Part shown: positions 21,034 through 31,140 of the stretch, in pieces | How the letters are laid out: the number at the start of each line of letters is the position of its first letter | Position numbering within the stretch: the first letter of the stretch is position 1 | Origin: Bisporella sp. PMI_857 | Lineage: Eukaryota; Ascomycota; Leotiomycetes; Helotiales; Helotiaceae | Length of the DNA: 31,140 bases | Assembly (NCBI GenBank): GCA_021307315.1 | Contig: JAJSPD010000185.1 | Location: forward strand, 1 to 31,140 | Direction of reading: 5' to 3' | Notes under the pieces: model-generated | The model's database searches: none | Told to the model about the DNA's origin: nothing | The model's input: the letters and a program-made list of their open reading frames with translations, nothing else | Translations under genes and position numbers: made by a program

Positions 21034-23277
21034 ATGGCAATATGTGACTGTAATGAAGTGGACGTTGTGATCTGTGGATTAGGGCCAACTGGTGCATTAC
21101 TATCTGCACTCCTATGTCGGCTTCGTGTAAAACACATCATACTTGAGAGAGAGGCGCAAATTACGACAGATCCGAGAGGTATTGTACTAGATGAAGATGG
21201 GATCCGTATATTGCAAGGTATTGGTCTATATAGAGAGCTATTTCAAGATGTCGGACAATGTTAGTGCAAGATTTCCTTTTTTGGCGATAATTTTTGCAGG
21301 AAGATACTTCTAGAGTTTGCACTTACACTTAAACTAGCTATGAGATGCTTTCGCTTCATTGAAGGCGGTCGAGGTTTGGACGTACGGCCATTTTTACAAT
21401 TCGCATATCATACGGTATGCCTCTGCACATCTCCTGTATTGAGTTTAGATGCTCGTATTAATAACATTATTTTTGTTACAGATTGAGGGCGGCACTGGAC
21501 ACCCAGGCTTTATGTCACACAAACAGCCCGTCCTAGAAAAACATCTTCGAGGCGCAATGGATAATGAGTATGGAGATGTCAGGCTGTCGTCTACTGTTGA
21601 AAATGTCCGCGAAGATACGGACTCGATATACGTAACTTACTCAAGCCCAGGTAGTGTTTCTCGTAGCATTCGAGCTAAGTTTCTTGTCGGCGCGGATGGC
21701 AAGACAGGCTTCGTGAGGAAGAGGTATCTAGAGCCGAAAGGGATTATCATGGAAAAGAGTCCAAAGTGCGTATTGCCCAATCTTTCTAGACATTGAGGTT
21801 CTTTACCAGTGCACTAGCTGAAATTGTTAAGGTTTCATTATGAAGCTGTGTGGGTTGCTCTGAACTGGCGTCTCACACTTCCAACTCAAGAAACCCACCC
21901 TGGTTTTCCCCTTTGGCAACTTGGATATTCTTCTGCAGAAGTGTACGACCTATTTTTTCCTACTGATTTCAATTTTATCTGCGATCCTTCACGACCTTCT
22001 GTGTGTGGCCGCTTTGGCAGACATGAAGATCGTCTTTGGCGATTTGAATTTGTCGTGAAAGAAGGTGAGGATAAGGAACAGATGGCTACAAAAGACGAGG
22101 TGAAAAAGATAGTGTTCCCATACTTGACACATAAGGGCCAGAAATTCGGGTGGGTGCGGCTCGTGACTGTGCCATTATAGAGAGAACATCTCTGCTAACG
22201 GCGTCAGACTACAAAATGATATCAGGTGGCCAGAAGATTGTATTGAGTGGATTCGATCAAGGCCGTTCTCCTTCTCAGCTCGAAGCTGTAATAAGTGGGC
22301 TCTGGGTCGTGCAATTCTGTGTGGTGATGCTGCACATGTCTTTCCTCCTTGTGAGTTATTATGCCTCCGTCTCCTACTATGTTATCTGATCATACTAGTT
22401 GGTGGCCAAGGCATTGCATCGGGTTTCAGAGACGCAATATCACTATCCTGGCGTATTAAAATTGCTACTGACCCAAAGTGCAGGAACCACGAAAGCATAT
22501 TTTGTGGTTGGTATGTCGAAAGGAAGCAACAACTTGAACAATCGCTTGCATCAACCGTCGAAAATGGAAACTTCTGCAATGAACCATCTATTGTCAAAGC
22601 CTATTGCAGAAATTGGTATCTGTGGGCAGTTCAAATGGTGCCAGCATGGAAACATAACCTAGAGCTCGGTGGTAGACGTGATGGCATGACTAAATACACC
22701 TGGGCACCTGGATTACATTTTTTTGCCTCAATTCGGCGGAGGAGTGTCCTTCCCTCAGGTATTCAGCGCACCTATTGACAAGCCGGGCCCGCCAATTCCA
22801 GCCTTTACGGATGATACAATTTTTGCTCGACACAAGTCTGGTATTTTTCAGCTAGTCGTTATTTTAGACTCCATCGATCAACTCCAAACATCTCGAGCGG
22901 AGCTCCAGCTTGTACGGAATGTGGATACCATTACAGGACTCAGAACTCAAGAGGCCACATTCGTCGTTCACGGTCTGTCGACAATGATTTCAACAACTCA
23001 TCCTGCATTGCGAGGCGAAAAGGAACGAGAAGGAGTTATTCGTGTCCTCAGTGCCGAGGAGTATACAGCCGCGGGTAGCACAGGGGTTGCGAAAGCTGCG
23101 AAGTTCCCTCGCCATCCACCTCACTTTTATGACCCAAATCGGATCAGAGTCGATCTAGGCTTTGATGCGAGATACGTAATCGTTCGTTACGATAGATTTG
23201 TGTTCGCGGCTTGTTCAAATATCGATGATTTGCAAGTAGCGGTAAATAAGCAGGATACATGTATAATTCAAGCTTAA
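21034..23277 (+). CDS. FAD-dependent phenol-type monooxygenase, frameshifted
   Basis: Six exons: 21034-21259, 21338-21414, 21482-21765, 21832-22149, 22208-22350 and 22399-23277. The product would be about 641 residues, as in PheA/MhpA-type aromatic hydroxylases. Motifs: FAD loop GLGPTG near the N-terminus, VGADGKTG (the DG motif), ILCGDAAHVFPPFGGQG (the GD motif), and a C-terminal thioredoxin-like domain. These enzymes use NAD(P)H and O2 to hydroxylate a phenol next to an existing hydroxyl. One extra T in a T7 run at 22718-22724 shifts the frame, giving a stop at 22776 and loss of about 185 C-terminal residues; every other part reads cleanly. It is either a recent mutation or a sequencing error. 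An upstream in-frame ATG at 20926 exists, but MAICDC at 21034 fits the family better. Confidence 0.85.
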
Positions 23278-24226
23278 TAATACATAGTCAGAGGTAGTTA
23301 TTAGAACCTGACGGCGGAGCTATATTGTTCTCAGCAGCGAGCCTTGCACATTGTATTTATCCTAACTAGTTGTTTATCTTTAATAGTGTTGCCGCATGCT
23401 ATTTAGAAACGACAAAGCAAAACTTTATGATCTTACTCAATACATTCTGACTGGCTGAAGAACCGGCAAGACTAGTAGTGGTACAAAATGGTGGAGAAGC
23501 TGGGGCAGATCTTCAATTCTATTCGAGAATGATGCGCAGTCCTATGTAATATCTTCAAGTTTATCATGAGGCATATAGACTAGAGAAGGAGCTGAGAGCA
23601 GATATATTGAAGGGCTGGATGCTTTCACAAGTTGCATCGCCATATTGGGTCAGTTGTGCTAGGGATTCCAACATATTCTAACAATACATTTCCTACTCTC
23701 TTGCTCTACTTAGCCTCACCACGACTACCATAAAGAGAATGTGTATCATCTTGTTAAATCCATGTTGAGCCCTTGACCTATCGCCGCTAGGTGGATATTT
23801 CTCCCCCTATTCAATCGCCCTCATTTAGGCACCTAAATCAAGGTTTGTGTGGTTTGCGGCTGCCATAAATAGACCATGAGCGCAGAAGCCCCATTTACGA
23901 GGTCCTCTGATATTCCCATCTATGTGCCTTCCCATGCCGTATGCATATACGCAGTCCATGCCACTCTCTTATAGAAAGCTTGCCCCATCAACATTATCAA
24001 AACGTTTTCGTGGCACTCCGCATAATCAAACTCATACATTCAATAAGCAATGCCGCCGTACGCAGCTACCCTTGAAGATGCTTCGTCGAGCTTGCTGAGC
24101 AAATCTCTTCCCTCTCCCCGCAAATCCACAATAACATTAAAGGAACTCCAGAGGCTCATTTCCTCCGCTTTTTCCTCGTGGATATGATATAAACTAGTCC
24201 AGTAAGTTCCAGCCTCTCGGCATCAC

Positions 24227-24233
24227 GTCCCAC
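24227..24233 (+). promoter_or_regulatory. GTCCCAC site (7 of 8 match)
   Basis: GTCCCACT, one base off the octamer, at the distal edge of the dioxygenase upstream region. Confidence 0.35.
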
Positions 24234-24348
24234 TAATTGATTGATTAATTTATTTATGATCATATGGTCAAATTTCTGCAGCACAAGCAAAAGGATGAAG
24301 TTAGTCCCATAAACAGGGATATTGAGGTTTCCATAGTACGCTAAGTTG

Positions 24349-24356
24349 GTCCCACA
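24349..24356 (+). promoter_or_regulatory. GTCCCACA motif, distal dioxygenase promoter
   Basis: Exact octamer, followed 15 bases later by the near-copy GTCCCGCA at 24364; the tandem layout resembles the pair in front of the TAXI gene. Confidence 0.5.
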
Positions 24357-24790
24357 AGTCTGTGTCCCGCAGTTTTTATTTATCTATTCGTATTTTTGCC
24401 GAACTACCGAACCCCTCGCTTGGAGCGACTCTAGTAGTAGGTAAAATGGGACTGAAATGAAAAGTTACTATGATGGGATTCATCATCGCCTTGCCATGCA
24501 GTTAATAGCCTGATCATAACACGTGATTCTACGTATACACAATATTGTGCGGTTTGTACATACACATCGTTATGATTGCATTAAAGCCATTCTTGTAAGT
24601 CAGTCATAGCGCAGCTTCGGATTAATTGAGCTTTTGAGTTTATGTAAAAGTCTCTGGCCACTATTCCAATACTCGAGCCGATGTTCCATGTGCTCAACCC
24701 TCCTATGTACGCTAGGCTTTCACTTTCTGAACAGCCTGTGCACGCACCATGAATTCATAGCAACGGATTCTGGCGATGTGGGCTCCCGCC

Positions 24791-24798
24791 GTCCCACA
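24791..24798 (+). promoter_or_regulatory. GTCCCACA motif, proximal dioxygenase promoter
   Basis: Exact octamer about 360 bases before the first in-frame ATG of the dioxygenase. Confidence 0.5.
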
Positions 24799-25148
24799 AT
24801 CTGCTAATCCGTCGTTCTTTGGATATGCCTACACAAGGTATATTTTGTCGCTCGTGGTGAATAAGTCGACGTTGAAAGAAAATCCTTCAATTCTGGACCT
24901 TAAGAATTAGTAGACGTCGCCCAAGATCAGAAAGCTCCTTCACAAGTCTGTTGGTAAAATATCGTTCTATTTTCGTTTCACTTATTACCCACTAAGAGAG
25001 TACTATTATGTTAAGTATAAGGGTTTTGTGATCATAAGAAGCTTACGCTAATATCGACAATTAGGGCGCGGATGCGGTTGTCGTTCCACAACCAGAAACA
25101 AATGGTGGAAACAAAGGGTTCTCAATCGCAGCGGCTGAGGCGTTGCTG

Positions 25149-26405
25149 ATGACTGGTTGGAGTCGGTTACCTTTGCAAAAATGGAAGGAGCAACAGAAGA
25201 TCGATAGTAGCAAACAGATCAGGCTGGTTCGGCTTACCCACATGCGTTATGCCCATCCAGATTTTGATGCTTTGTCTCAATTTTTACAAGATTTTGGGAT
25301 GCATTTGGTCAAAAGATCCGAAGATAAAATGTGGTTCCGAGGATATAATTCCGACCCCTATGTTTACTTGGTTGAAAAAGGAAATGAAAAAGCCTTTCTT
25401 GGTGGCTCCTGGATCGTGGAAAGTTATGCCGATTTAGAGAAGCATGTTTCCTTCCGTCAAAGAGTAGTTCACCTAGTAACAGGGGCCTAGATGCTCGAAA
25501 CTTCGGGGAGCTGGACCTATCGAGGTGATGAACGACTCGCCAGGGGGAGGATTTCGCGTCACCGTATATGATCCAGAAGGATTTCCCGTTAATCTGATTT
25601 GGGGACAAGAACCTACTAAAACCGGACACTTACCACAGAGGCTGGTTTACAATTTCGAGAATGATAAACCACGTGAAGGAACATTTCAAAGATTCTTGGC
25701 TGGGCCTGCTGCCGTGCACAAGGTAAGATTATGTCAAGTATGCACTAAAAATGGCGGTAACTTACCAAGAACCAGCTTGGTCACTACGGCTTATGTGTAA
25801 AAGATCTACAAGCACAAATCTCTTGGTATACAACTACTTTCAACCTCGCACCGTCCGACTTCATGCTTATAGACCATCCTACGAAACCAAACGAAAAGCT
25901 TGAAGTGGGGTTCTTTGCACATATCGACCGGGGAAGTGATTTTGTAGATCACCACAGCTTCTTTATGTCCTTAAACGCAACAAGTCACGTACACCATTGC
26001 TCGCTTGAGGTTCATGACTTTGACACACAGCTACTAGGTCACCAGTGAGTACTCCGTGATTCTTATTTCCGAATATCATTCCTTGACTAATTTATCCTTA
26101 AGGTGGTTGGCCAAAAGGAAGTATAAGTCTGTATGGGGTGTTGGGAGACATATCTTAGGTTCGCAAATCTTTGATTACTGGTGGGATCCAGTAGGATTCA
26201 TGATTGAGGTCAGTTGGCATTTTTAACGTTAAAATTTTCGCTTTGGTAATAAGGCTTGATTTCATGCTCCAAAGCTAACCTATTAATATAGCACTATACT
26301 GATGGCGACACAGTTAACGATAAGACGCCTATAGGCTATGGCCCAGCTGGCAACGAATCACTAGCAGTGTGGGGACCCGATGTGCCTCTTAATTTTTTAG
26401 AGTAG
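25149..26405 (+). CDS. Two-domain VOC-fold extradiol ring-cleavage dioxygenase
   Basis: Exons 25149-25445, 25483-25722, 25776-26044, 26103-26208 and 26292-26405; about 341 residues. Two glyoxalase/VOC modules are present, as in type I extradiol dioxygenases. The catalytic C-terminal one keeps the iron ligands: His in LGHYGL (codon 25782), His in HHCSLEV (about 25992-25997) and Glu in FMIEHYTDGD (codon 26206). Such enzymes open a catechol ring next to the hydroxyls (meta cleavage). Two doubts remain. The first intron (25446-25482) is only 37 bases with a poor GTTTCC donor, so it could be a frameshift scar. The start is also unsure: a coding-like frame (GADAVVVPQPE) is open back to 25064 after a possible TTAG acceptor, so an upstream exon may exist. 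It follows the FAD monooxygenase on the same strand, as expected for consecutive steps. Confidence 0.82.
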
Positions 26406-27919
26406 CTTCATTAATTATTCAGAGTCATTCTTCGTTTACGTCGCCTGATAGAACGGGTATCTACCGAAACCGCTAAAATGCTAACATAACGTAATAGCTT
26501 TAATCACCCATATGTTAATCGCTCACTACCTGATACCAATTGCAGTGTATATCTATAGAAAAACCCTCTGCTGATGTCCTTCTTATGTACCAAGCGAATA
26601 GCCACCATTTTTTATGAATATTTAATTGCTATAATTTTCAGGGGTGATACGGTGATATAATAGGACCAGAGAAATATCTAATAGCGCTATAGATTTCAAT
26701 GCTACAAATCATAGAGATGTTTATCTGTATTGGTAGTGTGAAATTTGGATTGGTGTACCTACGTTGGTCTGGTTTGATAATAACTATAGTGGTTTAATGT
26801 ACATTAACTCCATGAAAATTATAAGTGTGTCCATAATCATGGGTATAACACTCCTAAGATCCTGTGCAAATCTAATAGTGTGACAAAAAAACGCCGAAAG
26901 GCGGGTTCTAGAATAACAACTACTTCTCATGTTTCATACTCGCACTGCTTCGATGAGGAACTTATTCACTCTTGATTGATTTAGAATGGCATGGAGAACG
27001 TGACTTAGACCTTTAGCTGTCCCCAGTGAAACTGTTCCTAGTCAAGTGTCCACATTGGTCCACGAACTAGAAGCATCTTCCATGAACACAGGACGTCGTC
27101 CACAAGGCTGAAATTTCGAGATTCCCGACGCCCATGAGCAGCTATCCTGAGAAGTATCGAAGATTGTCAATGGAGCAGCATGTAACAGTAGACGATATAT
27201 GTGTATTTGGGGCAGCCGTACCTCCATGCCATAGATGAAAAATGTAGCGTTTAATAGTAACACTGGTAGTGTTTCAAATAAATCAAGATTCTTTGCCTCT
27301 CAGATTATTTTCAAATGGCGTTATTCCCAATGTAAGAACTGGCATTAATTACGTTGTTAAGCATAGTTAGTCCATAACCGGGCTAACATAAGTCAGCCAT
27401 GTTGATCCCCACATTACCCCACGATTCCAACATTGGCACAGCTTGTATCTAATAAATTTACAGTACTAACAATAGTAAAATAATGCACAGTGATTTCGAG
27501 TATTATTGGGCTTCGTAGTGAAACCATGAATCAAGTACCGACCACCCCTGCGGCTTCTATGTGGACTCTTACATGGTCAGTATAATGAGGCCGAAGGCCG
27601 AACCGTCCCCGCACCAGTCCCACACGTTTAATTTTTCTAAGCTCAGTAAACCAAGCAACGTTTTATGGTTCCCACATAACATGGTTAGAGATAGGTGTGA
27701 TGTGGGCTCTGCAAATTGTACTAACAACTTACCCCACGATTACTCTACCCTGACACTACGACACCTTCAAGTAATGCTGCGCTCGAAATGACCCTACCGG
27801 TCTTGGGTTTAAAGTCCTAATATCAGTCTTTCATAAAGGATCTTTCGAGTCACATAACAATTAGTCATTTCTGTGGTTAGTCAGTGAAGTATATTGTGAA
27901 TTTTTCATCGAGAACAAAT
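26406..27919. other. Intergenic region upstream of the questin-oxidase-like gene
   Basis: About 1.5 kb, AT-rich in the left half. A GTCCCACA site lies near its right end. Short frames (for example 27042-27263 minus, 27561-27791 plus) show no known domain. Confidence 0.5.
27617..27624 (+). promoter_or_regulatory. GTCCCACA motif, questin-oxidase-like promoter
   Basis: Exact octamer 296 bases upstream of the ATG at 27920. Confidence 0.55.
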
Positions 27920-29311
27920 ATGCCACTACTTGGGAAAGCAGTCGGGCTCGAGCAACTCCCGCCAGCAAAGGTGATTCAAATTGATCACGCTCAGGATGAG
28001 GAAGCTCAGGCGGTGCAGCAGCTGCTGAAGCGTAACCATGCGGAGTTTGCGACGTTGCACCACGGAATGCTCTTTCATAATCATTTGCCTCATGTAAGTA
28101 TGCTTCTAACAGAGGCACATTTCTAGTAAGTTGACAGGTAAAAGGTGCTCTGCTCTGAATATCTTTTCGGCGCAAGCGTGGACAGATTGAAGGAAACTTA
28201 CGAGCATGAAGTGAAAGTGCTAGATAAGCCCGAAACCGAGCTCGATACTCAAGCTGTTACAACGGAATCATGGAAAAATTCGCTCAACGACAAGAGGTAT
28301 TGCGTAGAAAAATGCTACTCATTGAGTAAACTTTGCTAACCTAGTTTTTTTTCAGCCTGAACTTCGCATATATGAAGTTCTTCGACAGAGAATTGCAGGT
28401 GCGAAATGGAGATTGGAAGGAGCTCTTGCAGCATTATCTCTATTCCGGAGAAACGCCTCTTATTCATGGAATTACAGGTGGCCGTGAGTCTCGATTTCCC
28501 CAGATCTGTATACCTGCTCTTGAGTTTAATTTCTAACATTCTATCAGTTGGTCATCCTTTGATCCATCTAGCATATGCCTATGAGGTCGGAAGCAAAGAA
28601 GTTACCACTGAAGCATTAAGCCTCGCATGCACAGAATATGATCCTATTCACAAGTACTTCGATTCCCCGCCCAAGGACAACTCAACCTTCAAGACCAAAA
28701 GTATTTTAGAGATTGTATCGAGGGTCAACAAAGACACTTATTTTGACGGTCTGTTTGATGCTCCGGGGTTTATCAATATTTTCACACTTCTCGGGGCCCA
28801 TGAGCCGACTTTCTTACACTACTACAATGCATGGGATACTGAAGACGGCATAGAAAGCTTCAAGATTTCCCAAAGAGATGCCATCTCATTGCTTGTGGAG
28901 ACTTACGACAAGGGCTTGAAGCACGACTTTTTTGTCGCCCACATCCTGACTACGAGCCACGCTTTACGAATAGTGCTTCAATTTGTCCCTCAGGAGCATC
29001 GGGTCAAGTTGCTGCGGCAGTGGTGGATGTTTGGTCTTCTTGTGTACACTGCACAACTGCGTCTGACTATCCACGAAGGAACGATAGCTGCTGTAGGCCT
29101 TAACGGCCGGGACTGGGAGTGGATTAAGGAACAAGCAAAAACAGCGAAATATTCAATGGACTCGCACTTCGTGAAAGTCCTTCGGGCTATCACTAGCATC
29201 AAAGAGACATGGGGGGACGAAGATTATTGGTGTTTGAAAGCTGCAGTTAAATTTGTTGATGAGTTCGACGGATGGACAGGATTTGGAAATGGACCAAAAC
29301 CAGATGAGTAA
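27920..29311 (+). CDS. Questin-oxidase-like protein (PF14027/DUF4243 family)
   Basis: Four exons: 27920-28093, 28145-28296, 28356-28483 and 28548-29311; 405 residues. Family features in order: NHAEFATLHHGMLFHNHLPH near residues 38-58, a GG-LGHPLIHLAYAYE segment spanning the last intron, and HDFFVAHILTTSHALR in the C-terminal half. Relatives include questin oxidase of geodin synthesis and AflY of the aflatoxin pathway, thought to carry out Baeyer-Villiger-type oxidation that opens a quinone ring, apparently without a flavin-binding motif; none is seen here. In this context it could act on an aromatic or quinone intermediate of the catabolic route. Start chosen as the first ATG; the frame upstream opens only with a GTG. 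Function within the cluster is inferred. Confidence 0.85.
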
Positions 29312-29412
29312 CAGGTTTCTCACCATTTGTACTTGGATATTTGGCGCAATGTGTGTTTTGAAACCAGGAATTTAATGTCTCCTTAAAGGCCTAGTCATAT
29401 ACATAATATCCT

Positions 29413-30413
29413 TTAAGCATTGTTGATGTAAAGCCCCACCTGCTCTACCTCTTTGACCCAGAGGCTCCATGGCCTACTTGCTGACCAATGTGTCATGGTA
29501 GCAGCTGCTGCCGCCTCCCTATCAGTAAGGAATCTTGCTTGGGGCAAAGCTGTTGTGGCTGTCCGACAAGCAGACTGCATCAATATTGCTGTTGTCTGGA
29601 TGGAAGCATTTTTCTGTGTATATATGGCGCGAAGTACACACTCTTCCATATTGGGGGCAACGATGGTCATGCCGTGACCGCGCATCATGACCATAGCGTG
29701 CTCTATGTTGTCGCCCTCTGTGTCTGAGTTGGAGAAATGATCGGCCAAAGCTTTTCCGAGCCGAACATTCCGTACCAACATGTCTTGCACATCATCCGCT
29801 TGGTAGAAATCCGAGATATCGTACACTGGCGTAGAGGTACCTGCCATTTTCAGGATGTCATTTATGATCCATCTCCAGAAAGAGTAGTAGCAGAATACAG
29901 TTGATCATGCCACACATACCTAAGAACCCTGCCATGTGGAAACAAGCTTGCAACGGCACTCCTATAATCTATTCAACTTTGTTAAGTGCCAATCTAGTAG
30001 AGAAGTCTCACCAGATATCCCGTATGGGATGACAGATTCAGCATGGCTGTGGATCACAGCATAAACATCAGAATACTTTTTGTATATTTCACTATGAATA
30101 TAGCGCTCTATATATCCATCCTTTAAGGAAGTTTCTAAGGGTGACGCATCGGATATCGAATAATCAACCAAATCTTCTGGAGAGGAGACTAGTGCGGGGG
30201 CGATCTGTCGTGGCATGATAAACACATCAGATTTTGAAGGATGTCGTATAGAGAGATGTCCATAAGCATCTAGTACACTGCAAATGCTCAACGTGATCCA
30301 AAAATAAGATCTGGGCGACGGATGACATACCTGTGGTAGTGGAGGATATGACATGCTGAAATAAATTTGTGACAGAGGTCATCGGCAAGAGACGTCCTAA
30401 ATGGTTCCGACAT
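29413..30413 (-). CDS. Class II aldolase/adducin-family protein
   Basis: Four minus-strand exons: 30413-30331, 30277-30012, 29961-29920 and 29840-29413; 272 residues, typical for the family. Zinc-site residues are intact: His104 and His106 in VIHSHAES and His186 in MRGHGM; YGHLSIR at 33-39 and the acidic residue before YIHSEIY (Glu85) also fit. The family cleaves or forms C-C bonds in hydroxy-carbonyl compounds such as fuculose-phosphate; some members decarboxylate or epimerise. Here it could take over the final cleavage of the open-chain product, the more so as the HpcH-type aldolase of this block is dead. It converges with the questin-oxidase-like gene only 101 bases away, and its 5' side carries a GTCCCACA site. 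Confidence 0.88.
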
Positions 30414-30575
30414 CGTGGAGGAGACTGCTGAAGCGAAACAAGAGCAAGACGTAGTGGGAAAGCTGTATATTAGGAGTGTCTATTCACATTGTAGTGGTAG
30501 CCTAGGACTTTAAATTAGTGAGATGGGTGGGGTTCGGCACGCTGTCTTTAGTATGGAAGTCAGAACCACATGCTC

Positions 30576-30583
30576 GTCCCACA
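30576..30583 (+). promoter_or_regulatory. GTCCCACA motif, class II aldolase promoter
   Basis: Exact octamer 163 bases upstream of the minus-strand aldolase start and left of the dienelactone hydrolase relic, so it may once have served both. Confidence 0.55.
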
Positions 30584-30831
30584 TCGGCTTCCTATCGCTA
30601 GCCTCGAAAATTGGAAGTCAATATTAAAATTTCTCAGAACGCCTAGTCGAATGAGAGTTGATGTTAGACAGCTCTCTACACTGGCCATACTTTGAAGCAT
30701 TCGTCATACACCACACCTCTCTCTATTGCTGAATTGAACAGCATACGCAACGCCGATGAGCGTAGTGGAGGCATACATTTCCAATCTACCAAAAAATACC
30801 AATTAAAGCCTTGCTTACGATTTTCGATATA

Positions 30832-31140
30832 TTGGTTTACAAGTTTGGTAATTCTCAGCTGGAGCTGGATGAGTTTGCTGCTAAGGGATATATTGGTGTT
30901 CTTCCTGGCCTCTTCCACGAAGAACCTACCCCTGTGAACCCATCCCCTGGATCAAATGCGAGCGCTTAGAGCAAAGGAGCACCAAGATGCATGCCCAACA
31001 GTGCTGAAATATAACCAAAGCAACTTTCGGTCATATACTTAACGAGCTAAATGCTGAAAACATTGGAGGAGTAGGTATTGTTTTGGTGTAAAGTAAAGTC
31101 TCATTTATACAGATTGAAACTTTCGAATAAAGATTTCCTG
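30832..31140 (+). pseudogene. Dienelactone hydrolase relic, runs off the window
   Basis: The frame from 30832 reads GNSQLELDEFAAKGYIG then LPGLFHEEPTPVNP, which aligns with the NSQLLADEFAAxGY..PDLFxGDPxPxN region of fungal dienelactone hydrolases, with the usual Asp of PDLF replaced by Gly. A TAG stops it at 30967. Further right, LNELNAENIGGVG (31041-31076) is followed by bases that give a GYCFG-like nucleophile motif only after a one-base shift. The rest of the protein lies beyond the window. Dienelactone hydrolases open lactones made during ring cleavage, so this fits the neighbouring genes. Recognition rests on two short motifs, hence moderate confidence. Confidence 0.55.

Larger units (their letters stand above)
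23278..25063. other. Intergenic region upstream of the dioxygenase
   Basis: About 1.8 kb. It contains three GTCCCAC-type sites in its right half. A 45-codon ATG frame at 24050-24187 has a coding-like composition but no recognised relatives; it could be a small gene or a relic. Otherwise nothing is recognised. Confidence 0.45.

Noticed and set aside
26886..26906. Small hairpin CGCCGAAAGGCG
   Set aside because: Too short and isolated to be called a terminator or RNA in a fungal genome.
1..31140. CRISPR arrays, rRNA genes, tRNA genes, viral genes
   Set aside because: None seen on either strand by eye; the window is eukaryotic in gene structure.

Overview
The window looks like chromosomal DNA of a filamentous ascomycete (Pezizomycotina). 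Genes are split by short introns of about 45-90 bases with GT..AG ends and CTAAC-like branch sites, there are no operons, and the protein families are typically fungal: a fungal-specific transcription factor, a questin-oxidase-like protein and an abscisic-acid-type sesquiterpene synthase. I cannot name the genus from sequence alone.

Left block (about 0.3-6.9 kb): a three-gene plus-strand group that matches the core of the fungal abscisic acid (ABA) pathway of Botrytis. It holds a microsomal cytochrome P450 (299-2062), a short-chain dehydrogenase like ABA4 (2528-3404) and a close homologue of the alpha-ionylideneethane synthase ABA3 (5374-6850). The Botrytis pathway uses two P450s. Only one is here; the other may lie left of base 1 or elsewhere.

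Middle (about 7.7-11.7 kb): a decayed stretch. A minus-strand SDR pseudogene is split by a 441-bp AT-rich insert with 11-bp terminal inverted repeats. Divergent to it is a plus-strand HpcH/HpaI-aldolase pseudogene with stops and frame changes. The remainder to 11.9 kb is AT-rich with no recognisable gene.

Right block (about 11.9-31.1 kb): what reads as an aromatic ring-cleavage catabolic cluster. It contains an orphan TAXI-family solute-binding-type protein, an NmrA-like NAD(P)-binding protein, a C2H2 plus fungal_trans transcription factor, an FAH-family hydrolase, a PheA/MhpA-type FAD monooxygenase, a two-domain VOC extradiol dioxygenase, a questin-oxidase-like protein, a class II aldolase and, at the right edge, a relic of a dienelactone hydrolase. 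A coherent but unproven reading is hydroxylation of a phenol, meta-type ring opening, processing of the open-chain oxo-acid, then aldol cleavage.

The octamer GTCCCACA (or its reverse complement) occurs at least eight times. Every copy lies in the 5' region of a gene in the right block, and none was seen in the ABA block. The base-contact residues of the two zinc fingers of the local transcription factor fit GTGGGA, the reverse complement of the motif core, so a local regulon is a testable prediction.

The right block also shows erosion: three dead genes, a one-base frameshift in a T7 run of the FAD monooxygenase, and a doubtful 37-base intron in the dioxygenase. Splice sites were assigned by eye from reading frame and family conservation; no search was run.
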